A stretch of 64,000 nucleotides of DNA from Cellulophaga sp. 20_2_10 (GCF_023476645.1 NZ_JAMCOJ010000010.1:58821-122820), one strand, 5' to 3'. Shown: positions 34,148 to 42,499, counted from the first letter of the stretch. Numbers and translations are program-made. The notes: generated from the letters alone by a model not told the origin.

Positions 34148-34836
34148 TATAAAACAAACTTATAACCAACACCTTTTACGGTTTTAAAATGGTCGTCTCC
34201 TATTTTTTCTCTAAGTTTTCTAATGTGCACATCTATGGTTCTACCACCAACAACAACCTCATTACCCCAAACTTTATCTAAAATAACTTCTCTTTTATAA
34301 ACTTTATTAGGCTTAGATGTTAGCAAAGCCAAAAGCTCAAACTCTTTTCTAGGCAATACAATTTCCTGACCGTCATTAATAACCTTGTACTCTTCTCTAT
34401 TAATAATAATATTACCAACTTGTACAATATCTTCTTGCTCTGCAGCATCGTCTTCTTTAATTCTTCTTAACAAAGCCTTTACCTTACTAACCAAAACTTT
34501 TGGCTTAATTGGCTTAGTAATATAATCGTCTGCACCAGCATCAAACCCTGCAACCTGAGAATAATCTTCTCCTCTAGCTGTTAAAAAGGTAATAATAGTG
34601 TTTTGCAAACCAGGTGTGCTTCTAATAATTTCACACGCCTCTATACCATCCATTTCTGGCATCATTACATCTAAAATAATTAAGTGAGGATGTTTTTTCT
34701 TTGCTTTAGCAACGGCCTCAACCCCATTCTTTGCTGTAAAAACCTCGTATCCTTCTGCAGATAGGTTATAGCTTACAATTTCCAAAATGTCTGGCTCGTC
34801 GTCTACTAAAAGTATCTTAATATCCTTCTTTTTCAT
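34147..34836 (-). CDS. phoB: PhoB-like response regulator (OmpR family)
   Basis: A 229-residue DNA-binding regulator. The receiver domain (5-120) has the acidic pair in VDDEPD, phosphoacceptor Asp56 in LIILDVMMPEMDG, and Lys108 in DYITKPIKP. The winged-helix effector domain (about 135-229) has FELLALLTSKPNKVYKREVIL and the recognition-helix region RTIDVHIRKLREKIG. It is the first gene of the phoB-phoR operon; the stop overlaps phoR by one base. An array of 11-bp repeats, the pattern PhoB dimers bind, lies directly upstream. Confidence 0.85.
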   Translation of the reverse strand: MKKKDIKILLVDDEPDILEIVSYNLSAEGYEVFTAKNGVEAVAKAKKKHPHLIILDVMMPEMDGIEACEIIRSTPGLQNTIITFLTARGEDYSQVAGFDAGADDYITKPIKPKVLVSKVKALLRRIKEDDAAEQEDIVQVGNIIINREEYKVINDGQEIVLPRKEFELLALLTSKPNKVYKREVILDKVWGNEVVVGGRTIDVHIRKLREKIGDDHFKTVKGVGYKFVL

Positions 34837-34861
34837 TTTTATATTTTATTGATTGGTTCGC

Positions 34862-34869
34862 CAAAAGTA
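34862..34869 (-). promoter_or_regulatory. -7 box of the phoB-phoR operon
   Basis: TACTTTTG on the minus strand matches TAnnTTTG exactly. It is 26 bases upstream of the phoB ATG and 28 bases from the nearest TTAACA repeat, so the operon could be autoregulated. Confidence 0.55.
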
Positions 34870-34896
34870 AAGATAATACTTATACTTCAAAGCCGC

Positions 34897-34976
34897 TTAA
34901 CATTCATTTAATATCGTAACATTTAAATAACAATTAGGAATTAAATTGTTAACACGCAGGTAACATCGCGTTCACA
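34897..34976 (+). promoter_or_regulatory. Pho-box-like array of 11-bp-spaced hexamers
   Basis: Hexamers GTAACA (34916), ATAACA (34927), TTAACA (34949), GTAACA (34960) and TTCACA (34971) are spaced 11, 22, 11 and 11 bases apart. One more TTAACA is at 34897. PhoB/PhoP sites are direct repeats with an 11-bp period, and the Bacillus PhoP half-site is TT(A/C/T)ACA. The array sits between phoB and the TonB receptor gene. The last hexamer ends 9 bases before the likely -7 box of the receptor gene, as in PhoB-activated promoters. Confidence 0.7.
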
Positions 34977-34985
34977 GGTTGATAC

Positions 34986-34993
34986 GTTCTTTG
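34986..34993 (+). promoter_or_regulatory. Weak -7 element of the TonB receptor gene
   Basis: GTTCTTTG keeps the TTTG of TAnnTTTG but not the TA, as expected at an activator-dependent promoter. The sister promoter at 37962 has the nearly identical TTTCTTTG. Confidence 0.5.
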
Positions 34994-35015
34994 CCGCAAC
35001 TATTAAACGAAATTA

Positions 35016-37796
35016 ATGAGACTTTTATTATTGACTTTTTGCCTTTTAACATGCTTATTATCAAGGGCACAAGAAACCGGAAGTATTGTTGGGAAACTAA
35101 CAGACAAGGAAATGAATGACGACCCGTTGGCATTTGCTAACGTATTAATTAAAGGAACAACTAAAGGAGCTACATCTGATTTTGATGGGCTATATGAGAT
35201 TGCAAATTTAGAGCCAGGAACATATACTATACAGTTTAGTTATGTTGGTTATGAAACAGTAGAAATACCAAACGTAGCAGTTCTTGCAGGCAAGGTTACT
35301 ACTATTAATGTACCTATGTCTGCCAATGAAGGTATGATGTTAGATGAGATTGTTATTACAACAGTAACAAGAAAAGATTCTGAAACAGCTTTATTACTAG
35401 ATCAAAAAAAAGCAGTAAGCTTTAAAACTGCAATTGGAGCAGAAGAACTTTCGCGTAAAGGCGTAAGTGATGTTGCTGCTGCAGTAACTAAAACTACTGG
35501 CGTATCTAAACAAGAAGGTTCTGGAAGTATTTTTGTACGTGGTTTAGGCGATCGTTACAACATTACAACACTTAATGGTTTACCATTACCATCTAACAAC
35601 CCGTCTAACAAAAATATTATATTAGATATTTTTACTACTGATATTGTTGAATATGTTGGCATTAGCAAAACTTTTGAAACTCAAAATTATGCCGATTTTG
35701 GTGGTGCAAACATAAATATTGTATCTAAAAATTTCTCTGGGAAACCTTATATTAATATAGGAGTGGGAATTGGTGCTAACTCTAATGTTTTAGATTTAGA
35801 TAATTTTTATTTACAAGACGGCCCATCATATAGTGGCTTCAATACTGTTAAAGCCCCTAGCACTCCTTTAGACCCATCTAGCTACAACACAAGCTGGGAC
35901 AGGCAAAACAGTAAAAATAGAATAAACAACAGCTATTCTTTATCTGGAGGAAAAAGATTTAACTTAGGCGAAGAAAGTAGCTTAAGTGCATTTATTACTG
36001 CTTCCTTTGATGCTGAGAACAAATACACAGAAGGTATAGACAGAGGTAGTATTACCGCTCAAGGAACTATAAACTCTGATTTTTACAGAAAATCTTATAA
36101 GCATAACACCAACACAACTGTGATGGGTACTGCTAATTACAAGATTAACTACAGAAACTCTATCTCTTTTACTTCTCTATTTTTAAATTCTACATCTCAA
36201 GATTACAGTGAGTACGAAGGAGAAAACCAAAATTTTGATGGTGGCGCTTCTGGAGATAATAATTTAACTGGTTTTATTAAACGTGGTACTTACGATCAAA
36301 CAAAGTTATTTGTTAACCAATTATTAGGAGAGCACAGAATAAATGAAGAATGGAATTTAGACTGGGCTGCCGGATATAGCATCCTTAACAATGAAATTCC
36401 AGATCGTATGCAAAATACATTTGTACCTTCTCGTGACGGCTCATCTAATTATACCTTTTTCACAGATTCTAGTATACACAATCACCGTTACTACCAAGAA
36501 TTAGAAGAAAAAGAACTTTCTGCTAACCTTGCTCTTTCTTATAACTTTAATAAAGTAGAAGACGAGTTTAAAGGAAAAGCTACGGTTGGTTATTCTGGTA
36601 AATTTAAAGACATTAGCTTTTCATCTAACCAATATTCGTTCTTCCCAATTACTAACAGAATTAATTTTCCTGTAGAAGGAATACACGATGTTGATACATA
36701 TTTAGGTGAAAATAATTACGATACCACACAAGGTGATAGATCTAGTGAAATTCCTCAGTTATACGATGGAAATTTAGATGTACACGCAGCATACGCAAAC
36801 GTACAGTACAAATTAACAGAAAAGCTTTCTGCTATTGCAGGTGCAAGAGTTGAACAATTAGACCAAAGCGTCTTTTTTATTACCTCTTTACAACCAGCTG
36901 GTGGTAATTCAGATTTTTCTCCTCTTAATTTTTTACCAAGCTTAACTGCTAAATATGAGTTAAACGAAAAGCAAAATTTAAAATTTGCTTTTAGTAAGAC
37001 ATATACTTTACCTCAATTTAAAGAAAAAGTAAAACTTCTTTTTGAAGAAGTTACCCAAGGTTACGAAGGAAACCCAAACTTATACGCATCTACAAATTAC
37101 AATGTAGATTTAGGATGGGAGCTATATCCTAGTAATTCTGAATTAGTTTCTTTTACTGCTTTTGGTAAATTAATACAAGACCCTATAAACGAAATGTTTA
37201 CAAACTCTTCTTCAGGAAACATTACTTATGCTAATACAGGTGAAAAAGCTGTTGCTATAGGTGCAGAGGTAGAATTAAGAAAAAGTATCTACGAAAAAGA
37301 AGATGAAAATGATTTAAAAGAAAAATTATCTTTTGGTGTAAATGCATCATACATATATAGTAATCAAGATTTAGACAAAGACAAGGTTTTTAATGAAAAC
37401 GGGTTTGGCGCTAACTTTACATTTGATGAAGTTAAACTTTCTGGAGCATCAGATGTTTTAGCAAATGCAGACATTTCTTTTCTAAAAGAATTTTCTGAAA
37501 CTAAAGATGTATCCGCTACATTATCTTACGCATACTTCTCTGATAAATTAGCCGTAATTGGAACTCAGAATAAAGGAAACATGATAGATAAGGCTATCAA
37601 TAATTTAGATTTTATTATAAAAACTGGTTTAACAAAAAATTTAAAAGTTGGCCTATCCTATAAAAATATCTTAAACCCAAGATACGAGAGAGTGTTAGAA
37701 CAAAGTGAAGTTCCTAGATCGACATCTGGAGACGTTTTAGTAAGTTCTTTTAAAGTAGGATCTAAATTTAGCCTATCTCTAAATTACAAATTCTAA
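35016..37796 (+). CDS. TonB-dependent outer-membrane receptor, probable Pho regulon member
   Basis: A 926-residue outer-membrane transporter. Signal peptide 1-19 (LLSRAQ), a carboxypeptidase-regulatory-like domain at about 23-105 (GSIVGKLTDKEMNDDPLAFANVLIKG), a plug at about 120-245 (KKAVSFKTAIGAEELSRKG, SIFVRGLGDRYNITTLNGLPLP) and a barrel ending in FSLSLNYKF. It has no STN domain and no susD partner, so it differs from the receptor at 2632-6255. Upstream phased TTAACA repeats and the divergent phoB gene suggest induction by phosphate starvation and uptake of a phosphorus compound. The ligand is unproven. Confidence 0.88.
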   Translation: MRLLLLTFCLLTCLLSRAQETGSIVGKLTDKEMNDDPLAFANVLIKGTTKGATSDFDGLYEIANLEPGTYTIQFSYVGYETVEIPNVAVLAGKVTTINVPMSANEGMMLDEIVITTVTRKDSETALLLDQKKAVSFKTAIGAEELSRKGVSDVAAAVTKTTGVSKQEGSGSIFVRGLGDRYNITTLNGLPLPSNNPSNKNIILDIFTTDIVEYVGISKTFETQNYADFGGANINIVSKNFSGKPYINIGVGIGANSNVLDLDNFYLQDGPSYSGFNTVKAPSTPLDPSSYNTSWDRQNSKNRINNSYSLSGGKRFNLGEESSLSAFITASFDAENKYTEGIDRGSITAQGTINSDFYRKSYKHNTNTTVMGTANYKINYRNSISFTSLFLNSTSQDYSEYEGENQNFDGGASGDNNLTGFIKRGTYDQTKLFVNQLLGEHRINEEWNLDWAAGYSILNNEIPDRMQNTFVPSRDGSSNYTFFTDSSIHNHRYYQELEEKELSANLALSYNFNKVEDEFKGKATVGYSGKFKDISFSSNQYSFFPITNRINFPVEGIHDVDTYLGENNYDTTQGDRSSEIPQLYDGNLDVHAAYANVQYKLTEKLSAIAGARVEQLDQSVFFITSLQPAGGNSDFSPLNFLPSLTAKYELNEKQNLKFAFSKTYTLPQFKEKVKLLFEEVTQGYEGNPNLYASTNYNVDLGWELYPSNSELVSFTAFGKLIQDPINEMFTNSSSGNITYANTGEKAVAIGAEVELRKSIYEKEDENDLKEKLSFGVNASYIYSNQDLDKDKVFNENGFGANFTFDEVKLSGASDVLANADISFLKEFSETKDVSATLSYAYFSDKLAVIGTQNKGNMIDKAINNLDFIIKTGLTKNLKVGLSYKNILNPRYERVLEQSEVPRSTSGDVLVSSFKVGSKFSLSLNYKF

Positions 37797-37817
37797 AAGC
37801 AAACCAAATTCACATTA

Positions 37818-37855
37818 TAAAGAGCGATTACTTAATTGTAGTCGCTCTTTTTTTT
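37818..37855 (+). terminator. Intrinsic terminator after the TonB receptor gene
   Basis: Arms AGCGATTAC and GTAGTCGCT pair with one G-U, extended by A-T pairs, then a run of eight T. It shows that the following lipoprotein gene needs its own promoter. Confidence 0.85.
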
Positions 37856-37902
37856 ATGATTTTTTTTAAGTGTAAACTTTAGGTTAAATCCAATTCTCTA
37901 AT

Positions 37903-37941
37903 TTAAAAAACACTTAACATCAAAGTAATATACACTTAACG
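37903..37941 (+). promoter_or_regulatory. Second Pho-box-like array
   Basis: TTAAAA (37903), TTAACA (37914), GTAATA (37925) and TTAACG (37936) are each exactly 11 bases apart. A TTTCTTTG -7-like element follows at 37962-37969. Measured from the last T of each -7 element, the repeat phase is the same as in the array upstream of the receptor gene (a difference of exactly 11). Confidence 0.6.
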
Positions 37942-38005
37942 CTATACAGAGATATAGTCCCTTTCTTTGTCAAAACAAAAACTACAAAACAAAATTTTAA
38001 ACAAG

Positions 38006-39130
38006 ATGAAAAAATCAATTTTAGCTTTATCGGCAATTATAGCTCTTACATTTACAAGTTGTGATAGTGATGATGACACAACACCAGTTGTACCAAAAAG
38101 TACATTTGAATTAGTAGCAGGAAATTTAAAAGGAGACATTACAGATGGTACTGTAACATTAGACCCAAATGAAACTTACACGCTAACCGGTGCTCTTGTT
38201 GTAAAAAGTGGAGCTACTTTAGTAATTCCTGCAGGAACTACAATTAAGACAGATGCAGATTTACCTAGCACATCTTTATACATTGCTGTAGAAAGAGATG
38301 CTACAATAAATATTAATGGTGTATCTGGAAACCCCGTAGTAATGACTTCTGGTAAAGCTGAACCAGCACAAAGTGATTGGGGTGGATTAGTTGTATGTGG
38401 TAACGGTATTGCTAATACTGGAGCAAATGGAACTACAGAAGTTGGTGGTCTTAGCTACGGTGGTACTGACAATGGAGATTCTTCAGGAAAGATTAACTTT
38501 TTAAGAATTGAATATACTGGATCTAAATTCTCTCCAGAAAAAGAATTTAATGGTGTTTCTTTTTTCGCTGTAGGTAGCGGTACAGAAGTATCTAACATAT
38601 ACACTTACGAAAGTGGTGATGATGGTATCGAATTTTTTGGAGGTGCAGTAAATGCATCTAACTTAGCAATAGTAAACTCTTACGATGATTCTTTAGATTT
38701 TGCAGATGGCTTTGCAGGCACGTTAACAAATGTATATATATCTGGTGTTACTAAGGCAGGTGTAGAAGGTTCTAATAACGGAAGTAATGATATTGCTGAC
38801 CCTATTACAAATGCAAAAATTAACAACATCTCTATAGTAAAAGGTTCTGATGCTAAATTTACTGCTAGTGAGCAAGCAATTAACTTTAAAGAAGGTGGTG
38901 GTAAGCAAGCTTATACAAACTTATTTGTAGATGGTATTGCTACTGCTTGTAAGCTTGATTCTGGTTCTGGTGCTACTGCTAGAATAGCTGCTGGTGAATT
39001 TACAGTTACTGACTACCAATTTACTGCAACAGGTGCAGATTTAAACGGAGCTACATTCTCTGGAGCAACTACTGCAACAGGAGCTAGCAACGGAGCTGCT
39101 GAACCAACTTGGTTAGCAGGAATTAAATAA
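38006..39130 (+). CDS. Beta-helix-like surface lipoprotein
   Basis: A 374-residue lipoprotein: LTFTSCDSDDD gives the lipidated Cys and an acidic tail typical of surface-exported Bacteroidota lipoproteins. The body is rich in Gly, Thr, Asn and short beta turns (LTGALVVKSGATLVIPAGTT, WGGLVVCGNGIANTG, GDDGIEFFGGAVNASNLAIVNS), consistent with a right-handed beta-helix. I use ATG 38006; an upstream TTG/ATG frame from 37967 would place 13 basic residues before the signal peptide and starts inside the -7 element. It follows the TonB receptor and has a matching 11-bp array, so the two are probably induced together; it may capture the ligand. Confidence 0.8.
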   Translation: MKKSILALSAIIALTFTSCDSDDDTTPVVPKSTFELVAGNLKGDITDGTVTLDPNETYTLTGALVVKSGATLVIPAGTTIKTDADLPSTSLYIAVERDATININGVSGNPVVMTSGKAEPAQSDWGGLVVCGNGIANTGANGTTEVGGLSYGGTDNGDSSGKINFLRIEYTGSKFSPEKEFNGVSFFAVGSGTEVSNIYTYESGDDGIEFFGGAVNASNLAIVNSYDDSLDFADGFAGTLTNVYISGVTKAGVEGSNNGSNDIADPITNAKINNISIVKGSDAKFTASEQAINFKEGGGKQAYTNLFVDGIATACKLDSGSGATARIAAGEFTVTDYQFTATGADLNGATFSGATTATGASNGAAEPTWLAGIK

Positions 39131-39163
39131 TAAATTCTTAAACACTAACATAGTGTTTCAACG

Positions 39164-39196
39164 AACCGTCTAAACATTGTTTAGGCGGTTTTTTTG
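39164..39196 (+). terminator. Intrinsic terminator
   Basis: Arms AACCGTCTAAAC and GTTTAGGCGGTT (one G-U pair) with a 3-base loop, then TTTTTTT. A second small hairpin, AACACT/AGTGTT, precedes it at about 39141-39157. Confidence 0.9.
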
Positions 39197-39335
39197 TATC
39201 AAAAAATGCCGTAGCATAAAATAATACAGTCGACAAACATATGTAAAATATGAAAGAAATAACTTTCAAAAAAGTTTGTTTTTTCTTTTTATCGAAAATG
39301 TTAAAATTTATACAACGTAAAAAGTTTCAGTTTAG

Positions 39336-39343
39336 TATATTTG
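39336..39343 (+). promoter_or_regulatory. -7 box of the first orphan T9SS domain gene
   Basis: TATATTTG matches TAnnTTTG exactly, 27 bases before the ATG at 39371. No 11-bp TTAACA array is visible here. Confidence 0.5.
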
Positions 39344-39370
39344 TAGTATATTTATTGTATCCAGCTTTAT

Positions 39371-39682
39371 ATGAAACACTTATACCTTGTCTTATTTTTT
39401 GCATTTTCTACAGTGACTGCCTTTGGGCAAGACGCTAAGACTAGCTCTGATATAGAAGGTTTAAAGCTTTACCCTAATCCTGTGACTAATGGAAAAATTT
39501 ACATTAGCACTAAGAAAAATGCTCCAAAAAAAATATTAATTTTTGATGTTTTAGGTACAAAAGCGTTAGAAACAAAATTGATTGGCAAGGAATTAGACCT
39601 TTCTAATTTAGATGCTGGTGTTTATGTAATTCGTATTTTTGAAAAAGATAAAATTGCAACACGTAAGCTGATCATTAAATAA
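39371..39682 (+). CDS. Orphan T9SS type A C-terminal sorting domain protein
   Basis: A 103-residue exported protein: signal peptide 1-19 (STVTAFGQ), about 12 residues of linker, then a complete T9SS type A sorting domain (GLKLYPNPVTNGKIYIST, KILIFDVLGTKALETKL, LDLSNLDAGVYVIRIFEKDKIATRKLIIK). Such domains normally sit at the end of large secreted proteins and are cut off at the surface. Here there is no passenger, so function is unclear: decoy, regulator of sortase load, or remnant. A second, related gene follows at 39840. Confidence 0.85.
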   Translation: MKHLYLVLFFAFSTVTAFGQDAKTSSDIEGLKLYPNPVTNGKIYISTKKNAPKKILIFDVLGTKALETKLIGKELDLSNLDAGVYVIRIFEKDKIATRKLIIK

Positions 39683-39839
39683 GTTGTAGTTCATCGACAC
39701 AACTCCTTTTCCCTAATTATAGTATCTAATAATCAATAAAAGCCGATTTTACCTACAAAAAATCTGTTTTCACAACATTAAATATTTTTAGGCCTTTACT
39801 TATTCTACATTTACAGAGCTAAACCCAAATCAGCAAAGA

Positions 39840-40172
39840 ATGAAGAAAATCTACATTTTGTTTTTAATGACGTCTTGCCTACTAGTTTCAGCCCAAGAAA
39901 AGGTTGTTAACTTTCCTATGCAAAACAGCGATATTCCCCAAATTGCAGATTTTAAACTATACCCAAATCCTGTTGCAGAACGCACAGTTTATATTACTAC
40001 AAAAGAAAACAAAGCGAAAGACATTGTAGTCTATAATATTTTTGGAGAGGTAGTTTTAAAACAAAGAATAATAGCCAAGCAGCTAAATATAGAAAAATTA
40101 ATACCTGGTATGTATTTGATGCAGGTTACAGAAAATAAAAAAACAGTTACACGCAAATTAGTCGTGAAATAA
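39840..40172 (+). CDS. Second orphan T9SS type A sorting domain protein
   Basis: A 110-residue exported protein with signal peptide (CLLVSAQ), a short linker, and the same domain plan as the previous gene: FKLYPNPVAERTVYITT, IVVYNIFGEVVLKQRI, LIPGMYLMQVTENKKTVTRKLVVK. The two share the plan and end but differ in most residues, so the duplication is old. No passenger domain is present. It is separated from the first by 157 bp and has its own terminator. Confidence 0.85.
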   Translation: MKKIYILFLMTSCLLVSAQEKVVNFPMQNSDIPQIADFKLYPNPVAERTVYITTKENKAKDIVVYNIFGEVVLKQRIIAKQLNIEKLIPGMYLMQVTENKKTVTRKLVVK

Positions 40173-40196
40173 AAATTAAACCCAGACAACCACATA

Positions 40197-40226
40197 AAGG
40201 CTCTAACAACTTGTTAGGGCTTTTTG
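40197..40226 (+). terminator. Intrinsic terminator
   Basis: Arms GCTCTAAC and GTTAGGGC (one G-U pair) around a 5-base loop, followed by TTTTTG. It closes the second orphan sorting-domain gene. Confidence 0.8.
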
Positions 40227-40257
40227 TTTTCTACAACTAAGTAGTTGCTTACTTTTG
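40224..40257 (+). promoter_or_regulatory. TTG / TAnnTTTG promoter of the LuxE-like gene
   Basis: TTG at 40224-40226, 23-base spacer, TACTTTTG at 40250-40257. Transcription starts near 40264, so the upstream frame from 40245 cannot be translated and the ATG at 40275 is the start. Confidence 0.7.
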
Positions 40258-40274
40258 CACTATTAATTGTAAAA

Positions 40275-41252
40275 ATGAATACAGACTCTATATTTAACAT
40301 ACAAACTGAAGACGAATTTAATGCCGCTGCTTTAGCTGTATTTAAATTTCAATACACAAACAATCTCGTTTATCAGGAGTTTTGTAATCACCTTAACAAA
40401 AACATAGTTTCTGTTACTCATTATACAGATATTCCATTTTTACCAATTCAGTTTTTTAAATCTAAAAAGGTATTAATACAAAATGCCACCCCAGAAATTA
40501 CATTTAGCAGTAGCGGTACAACTGGTACAGTTACAAGCAAACACTATGTTTCTAGCGTGCAAGTATATATAGATAGTTACTTAAAAGGTTTTAAATATTT
40601 TTACGGAGATATAAGAGCATATTGTGTTTTGGCACTATTACCATCTTATTTAGAACGCGAAGGTTCTTCTTTAATTTATATGGCAGACGATCTTATAAAA
40701 AAGAGCGAACACCCAGATAGTGGATTTTATTTAAATAATATTGAGGCTCTTGTTGCCAAACTACAAGCCTTAGAAAAAAAGGGGGCAAAAGTACTTTTAA
40801 TAGGTGTTTCTTTTGCTTTGTTAGATGTTGCCGAGCAATACAACCTAAACCTTAAAAATACCATAGTTATGGAAACTGGCGGAATGAAGGGGAGGCGAAA
40901 AGAACTAATTAGAGAAGAACTACACCAAGAACTACAAAAAGGGTTTGGCGTCTCTAAAATACATTCTGAATATGGAATGACCGAGTTATTATCACAAGCT
41001 TATTCTAAAGGAAACGGTATTTTTAATACTCCGCCTTGGATGAAAATACTAACTAGAGACCCCGAAGATCCATTAACACTGCAAGCTATTGGTAAAACAG
41101 GAGGCATAAATGTTATAGATCTTGCTAATGTAAATTCTTGTGCTTTTATAGCCACACAAGATTTAGGAAAGGTACACCAAGACAATAGTTTTGAAATTAT
41201 TGGTAGGTTTGATAATTCTGATATTAGAGGTTGTAATTTATTAGTACTATAA
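40275..41252 (+). CDS. LuxE-like acyl-protein synthetase family protein
   Basis: A 325-residue member of the LuxE/acyl-adenylate (ANL-like) group. ITFSSSGTTGTVTSKHYVS (about 73-91) is the ATP/phosphate loop. HSEYGMTELLSQAYS (about 235-249) is the adenylation motif 5 with its Glu. The C-terminal EIIGRFDNSDIRGCNLLVL ends with Asp and the family's terminal region. LuxE activates fatty acids for light production, but no lux genes are near. In flavobacteria the homologue probably activates a carboxylic acid for surface or pigment chemistry; the substrate is unknown. Confidence 0.8.
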   Translation: MNTDSIFNIQTEDEFNAAALAVFKFQYTNNLVYQEFCNHLNKNIVSVTHYTDIPFLPIQFFKSKKVLIQNATPEITFSSSGTTGTVTSKHYVSSVQVYIDSYLKGFKYFYGDIRAYCVLALLPSYLEREGSSLIYMADDLIKKSEHPDSGFYLNNIEALVAKLQALEKKGAKVLLIGVSFALLDVAEQYNLNLKNTIVMETGGMKGRRKELIREELHQELQKGFGVSKIHSEYGMTELLSQAYSKGNGIFNTPPWMKILTRDPEDPLTLQAIGKTGGINVIDLANVNSCAFIATQDLGKVHQDNSFEIIGRFDNSDIRGCNLLVL

Positions 41253-41253
41253 C

Positions 41254-41892
41254 CTAATCCAAAACAGTTAACTCACCATCTATAATATCTCTTATTCCCT
41301 CTAAATTAGAATATCCATTAATTTTAGCTTCGTTAAAATACTTTTCTGTAGCAATAGAGTCACCCGCGTAATAAAAAGCAACACACAAGTTAGCTGCAAT
41401 AACAGGATTTCCTTTATCTAACTCATAACTCTTTACTCCTACTTCTGTTGCTTTAGCAAACTCTTTTTGTTTTAAATAAATTACAACCAAACTAGAATAA
41501 GCTTCTGCGTATTTAGGGTTTATTTTTATAGCTCTTTCATACAATTCTGCTGCTTTTTCATAATTACCAGCCATACGCTCTACAATTCCAAGACCCGTAA
41601 CCGCTTCTTCCATATAAGGATCTACTTTTATTGCATTATCAAATGCATTTCTAGCCTTTTCATCATCCTCTAGAGCTATATAGGTATTACCTAAAAGTGT
41701 CCAAGCATACTCGTTTTGTTTTTCTTTTACTACATACTTCTGCATTAAACTATTAGCAGTATCTACATTGCCTTTTAGGTACTCGTCACTAGCTGTTGCA
41801 ATATCCAATTGTTTAGTAAGCTCTGATTTTTCTCCATTACCACAACTTATTAAACTTAAAAAAAGAACTACTATTAAAAAACTATTTTTCAT
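41254..41892 (-). CDS. TPR-repeat lipoprotein
   Basis: A 212-residue lipoprotein (FLSLISC, Cys17). At least three TPR units are visible between 55 and 165, for example YAWTLLGNTYIALEDDEKARNAFDNAIKVDP and YEKAAELYERAIKINPKYAEAYSSLVVIYLKQKEFAKA. It probably scaffolds protein contacts on the periplasmic side of the outer membrane. It is downstream of two genes on the same strand and ends one base from the convergent LuxE-like gene. Confidence 0.82.
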   Translation of the reverse strand: MKNSFLIVVLFLSLISCGNGEKSELTKQLDIATASDEYLKGNVDTANSLMQKYVVKEKQNEYAWTLLGNTYIALEDDEKARNAFDNAIKVDPYMEEAVTGLGIVERMAGNYEKAAELYERAIKINPKYAEAYSSLVVIYLKQKEFAKATEVGVKSYELDKGNPVIAANLCVAFYYAGDSIATEKYFNEAKINGYSNLEGIRDIIDGELTVLD

Positions 41893-41907
41893 ATACTTTG
41901 TTTACTA

Positions 41908-42498
41908 TTAATACAATACTCTATCAAAATTTGCTGGCAGCATATTTCTAGTTCTTAGCAGCACGCCATCTGAATTAAACCAAAATTCTTTATATACTTT
42001 ATCGCCATCTTTTTTTCCTTTTACTACAAACTTATACGCTATACTAGATGTTATTAAATTCTGAAATGCACTTTTAAAAACACTTGCCTCTTCCTCTTTA
42101 GAAGCTACAGGATACTGTTGATACATTCTACGAATTTTATAATTTTCTAAGGACGAATTAAATTGTGATTTTATATGCAAAAGCACTTCTGCAGGAAAAT
42201 CTAATTCTTCTACCCTAAACCCTATATTTTGCAAGTCCCCTTCATTAGAATATTGCATTTGATACCGTAATTTAACTTTTTTAAATTTAGCGGTAAATAC
42301 AACATCTTCTGTACCTACTTCTTTATAGTATTTTATCTTTTTTACATTATCGCCTAATGTTTCTTTGGTATAACCTATCTCAGGAAATTGAGATTTTAAA
42401 ATTCGATGTTCTCTTTCAATTTTATTTTGCGCTACAGTTGTTATCACACAGAAAAAAAATAAAACAACAGAAAAACCAATCTTTTTTAATCTTGACAT
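41908..42498 (-). CDS. Secreted protein of unknown function
   Basis: A 196-residue protein exported by a signal peptide (FSVVLFFFCVITTVAQ). The mature part looks like a beta-sheet protein of PepSY-like or DUF2874-like layout (YKEVGTEDVVFTAKFKKVKLRYQMQYSNEGDLQNIGFRVE), but I cannot assign a family. The start is ATG 42498, right behind the tag stop codon. A frame from 42576 would overlap tag by 77 bp and would hide the signal peptide. Confidence 0.7.
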   Translation of the reverse strand: MSRLKKIGFSVVLFFFCVITTVAQNKIEREHRILKSQFPEIGYTKETLGDNVKKIKYYKEVGTEDVVFTAKFKKVKLRYQMQYSNEGDLQNIGFRVEELDFPAEVLLHIKSQFNSSLENYKIRRMYQQYPVASKEEEASVFKSAFQNLITSSIAYKFVVKGKKDGDKVYKEFWFNSDGVLLRTRNMLPANFDRVLY

Positions 42499-42499
42499 A

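Noticed and set aside
34897..34976. Reading the TAACA repeats as a chance effect of AT-rich DNA
   Set aside because: AT-richness gives many TAA triplets, but five hexamers on one 11-bp register plus a second array in phase at 37903-37941 are hard to explain by composition.
40275..41252. Bioluminescence function for the LuxE-like gene
   Set aside because: No luxA, luxB, luxC or luxD gene is near; the fold alone only supports acyl activation.
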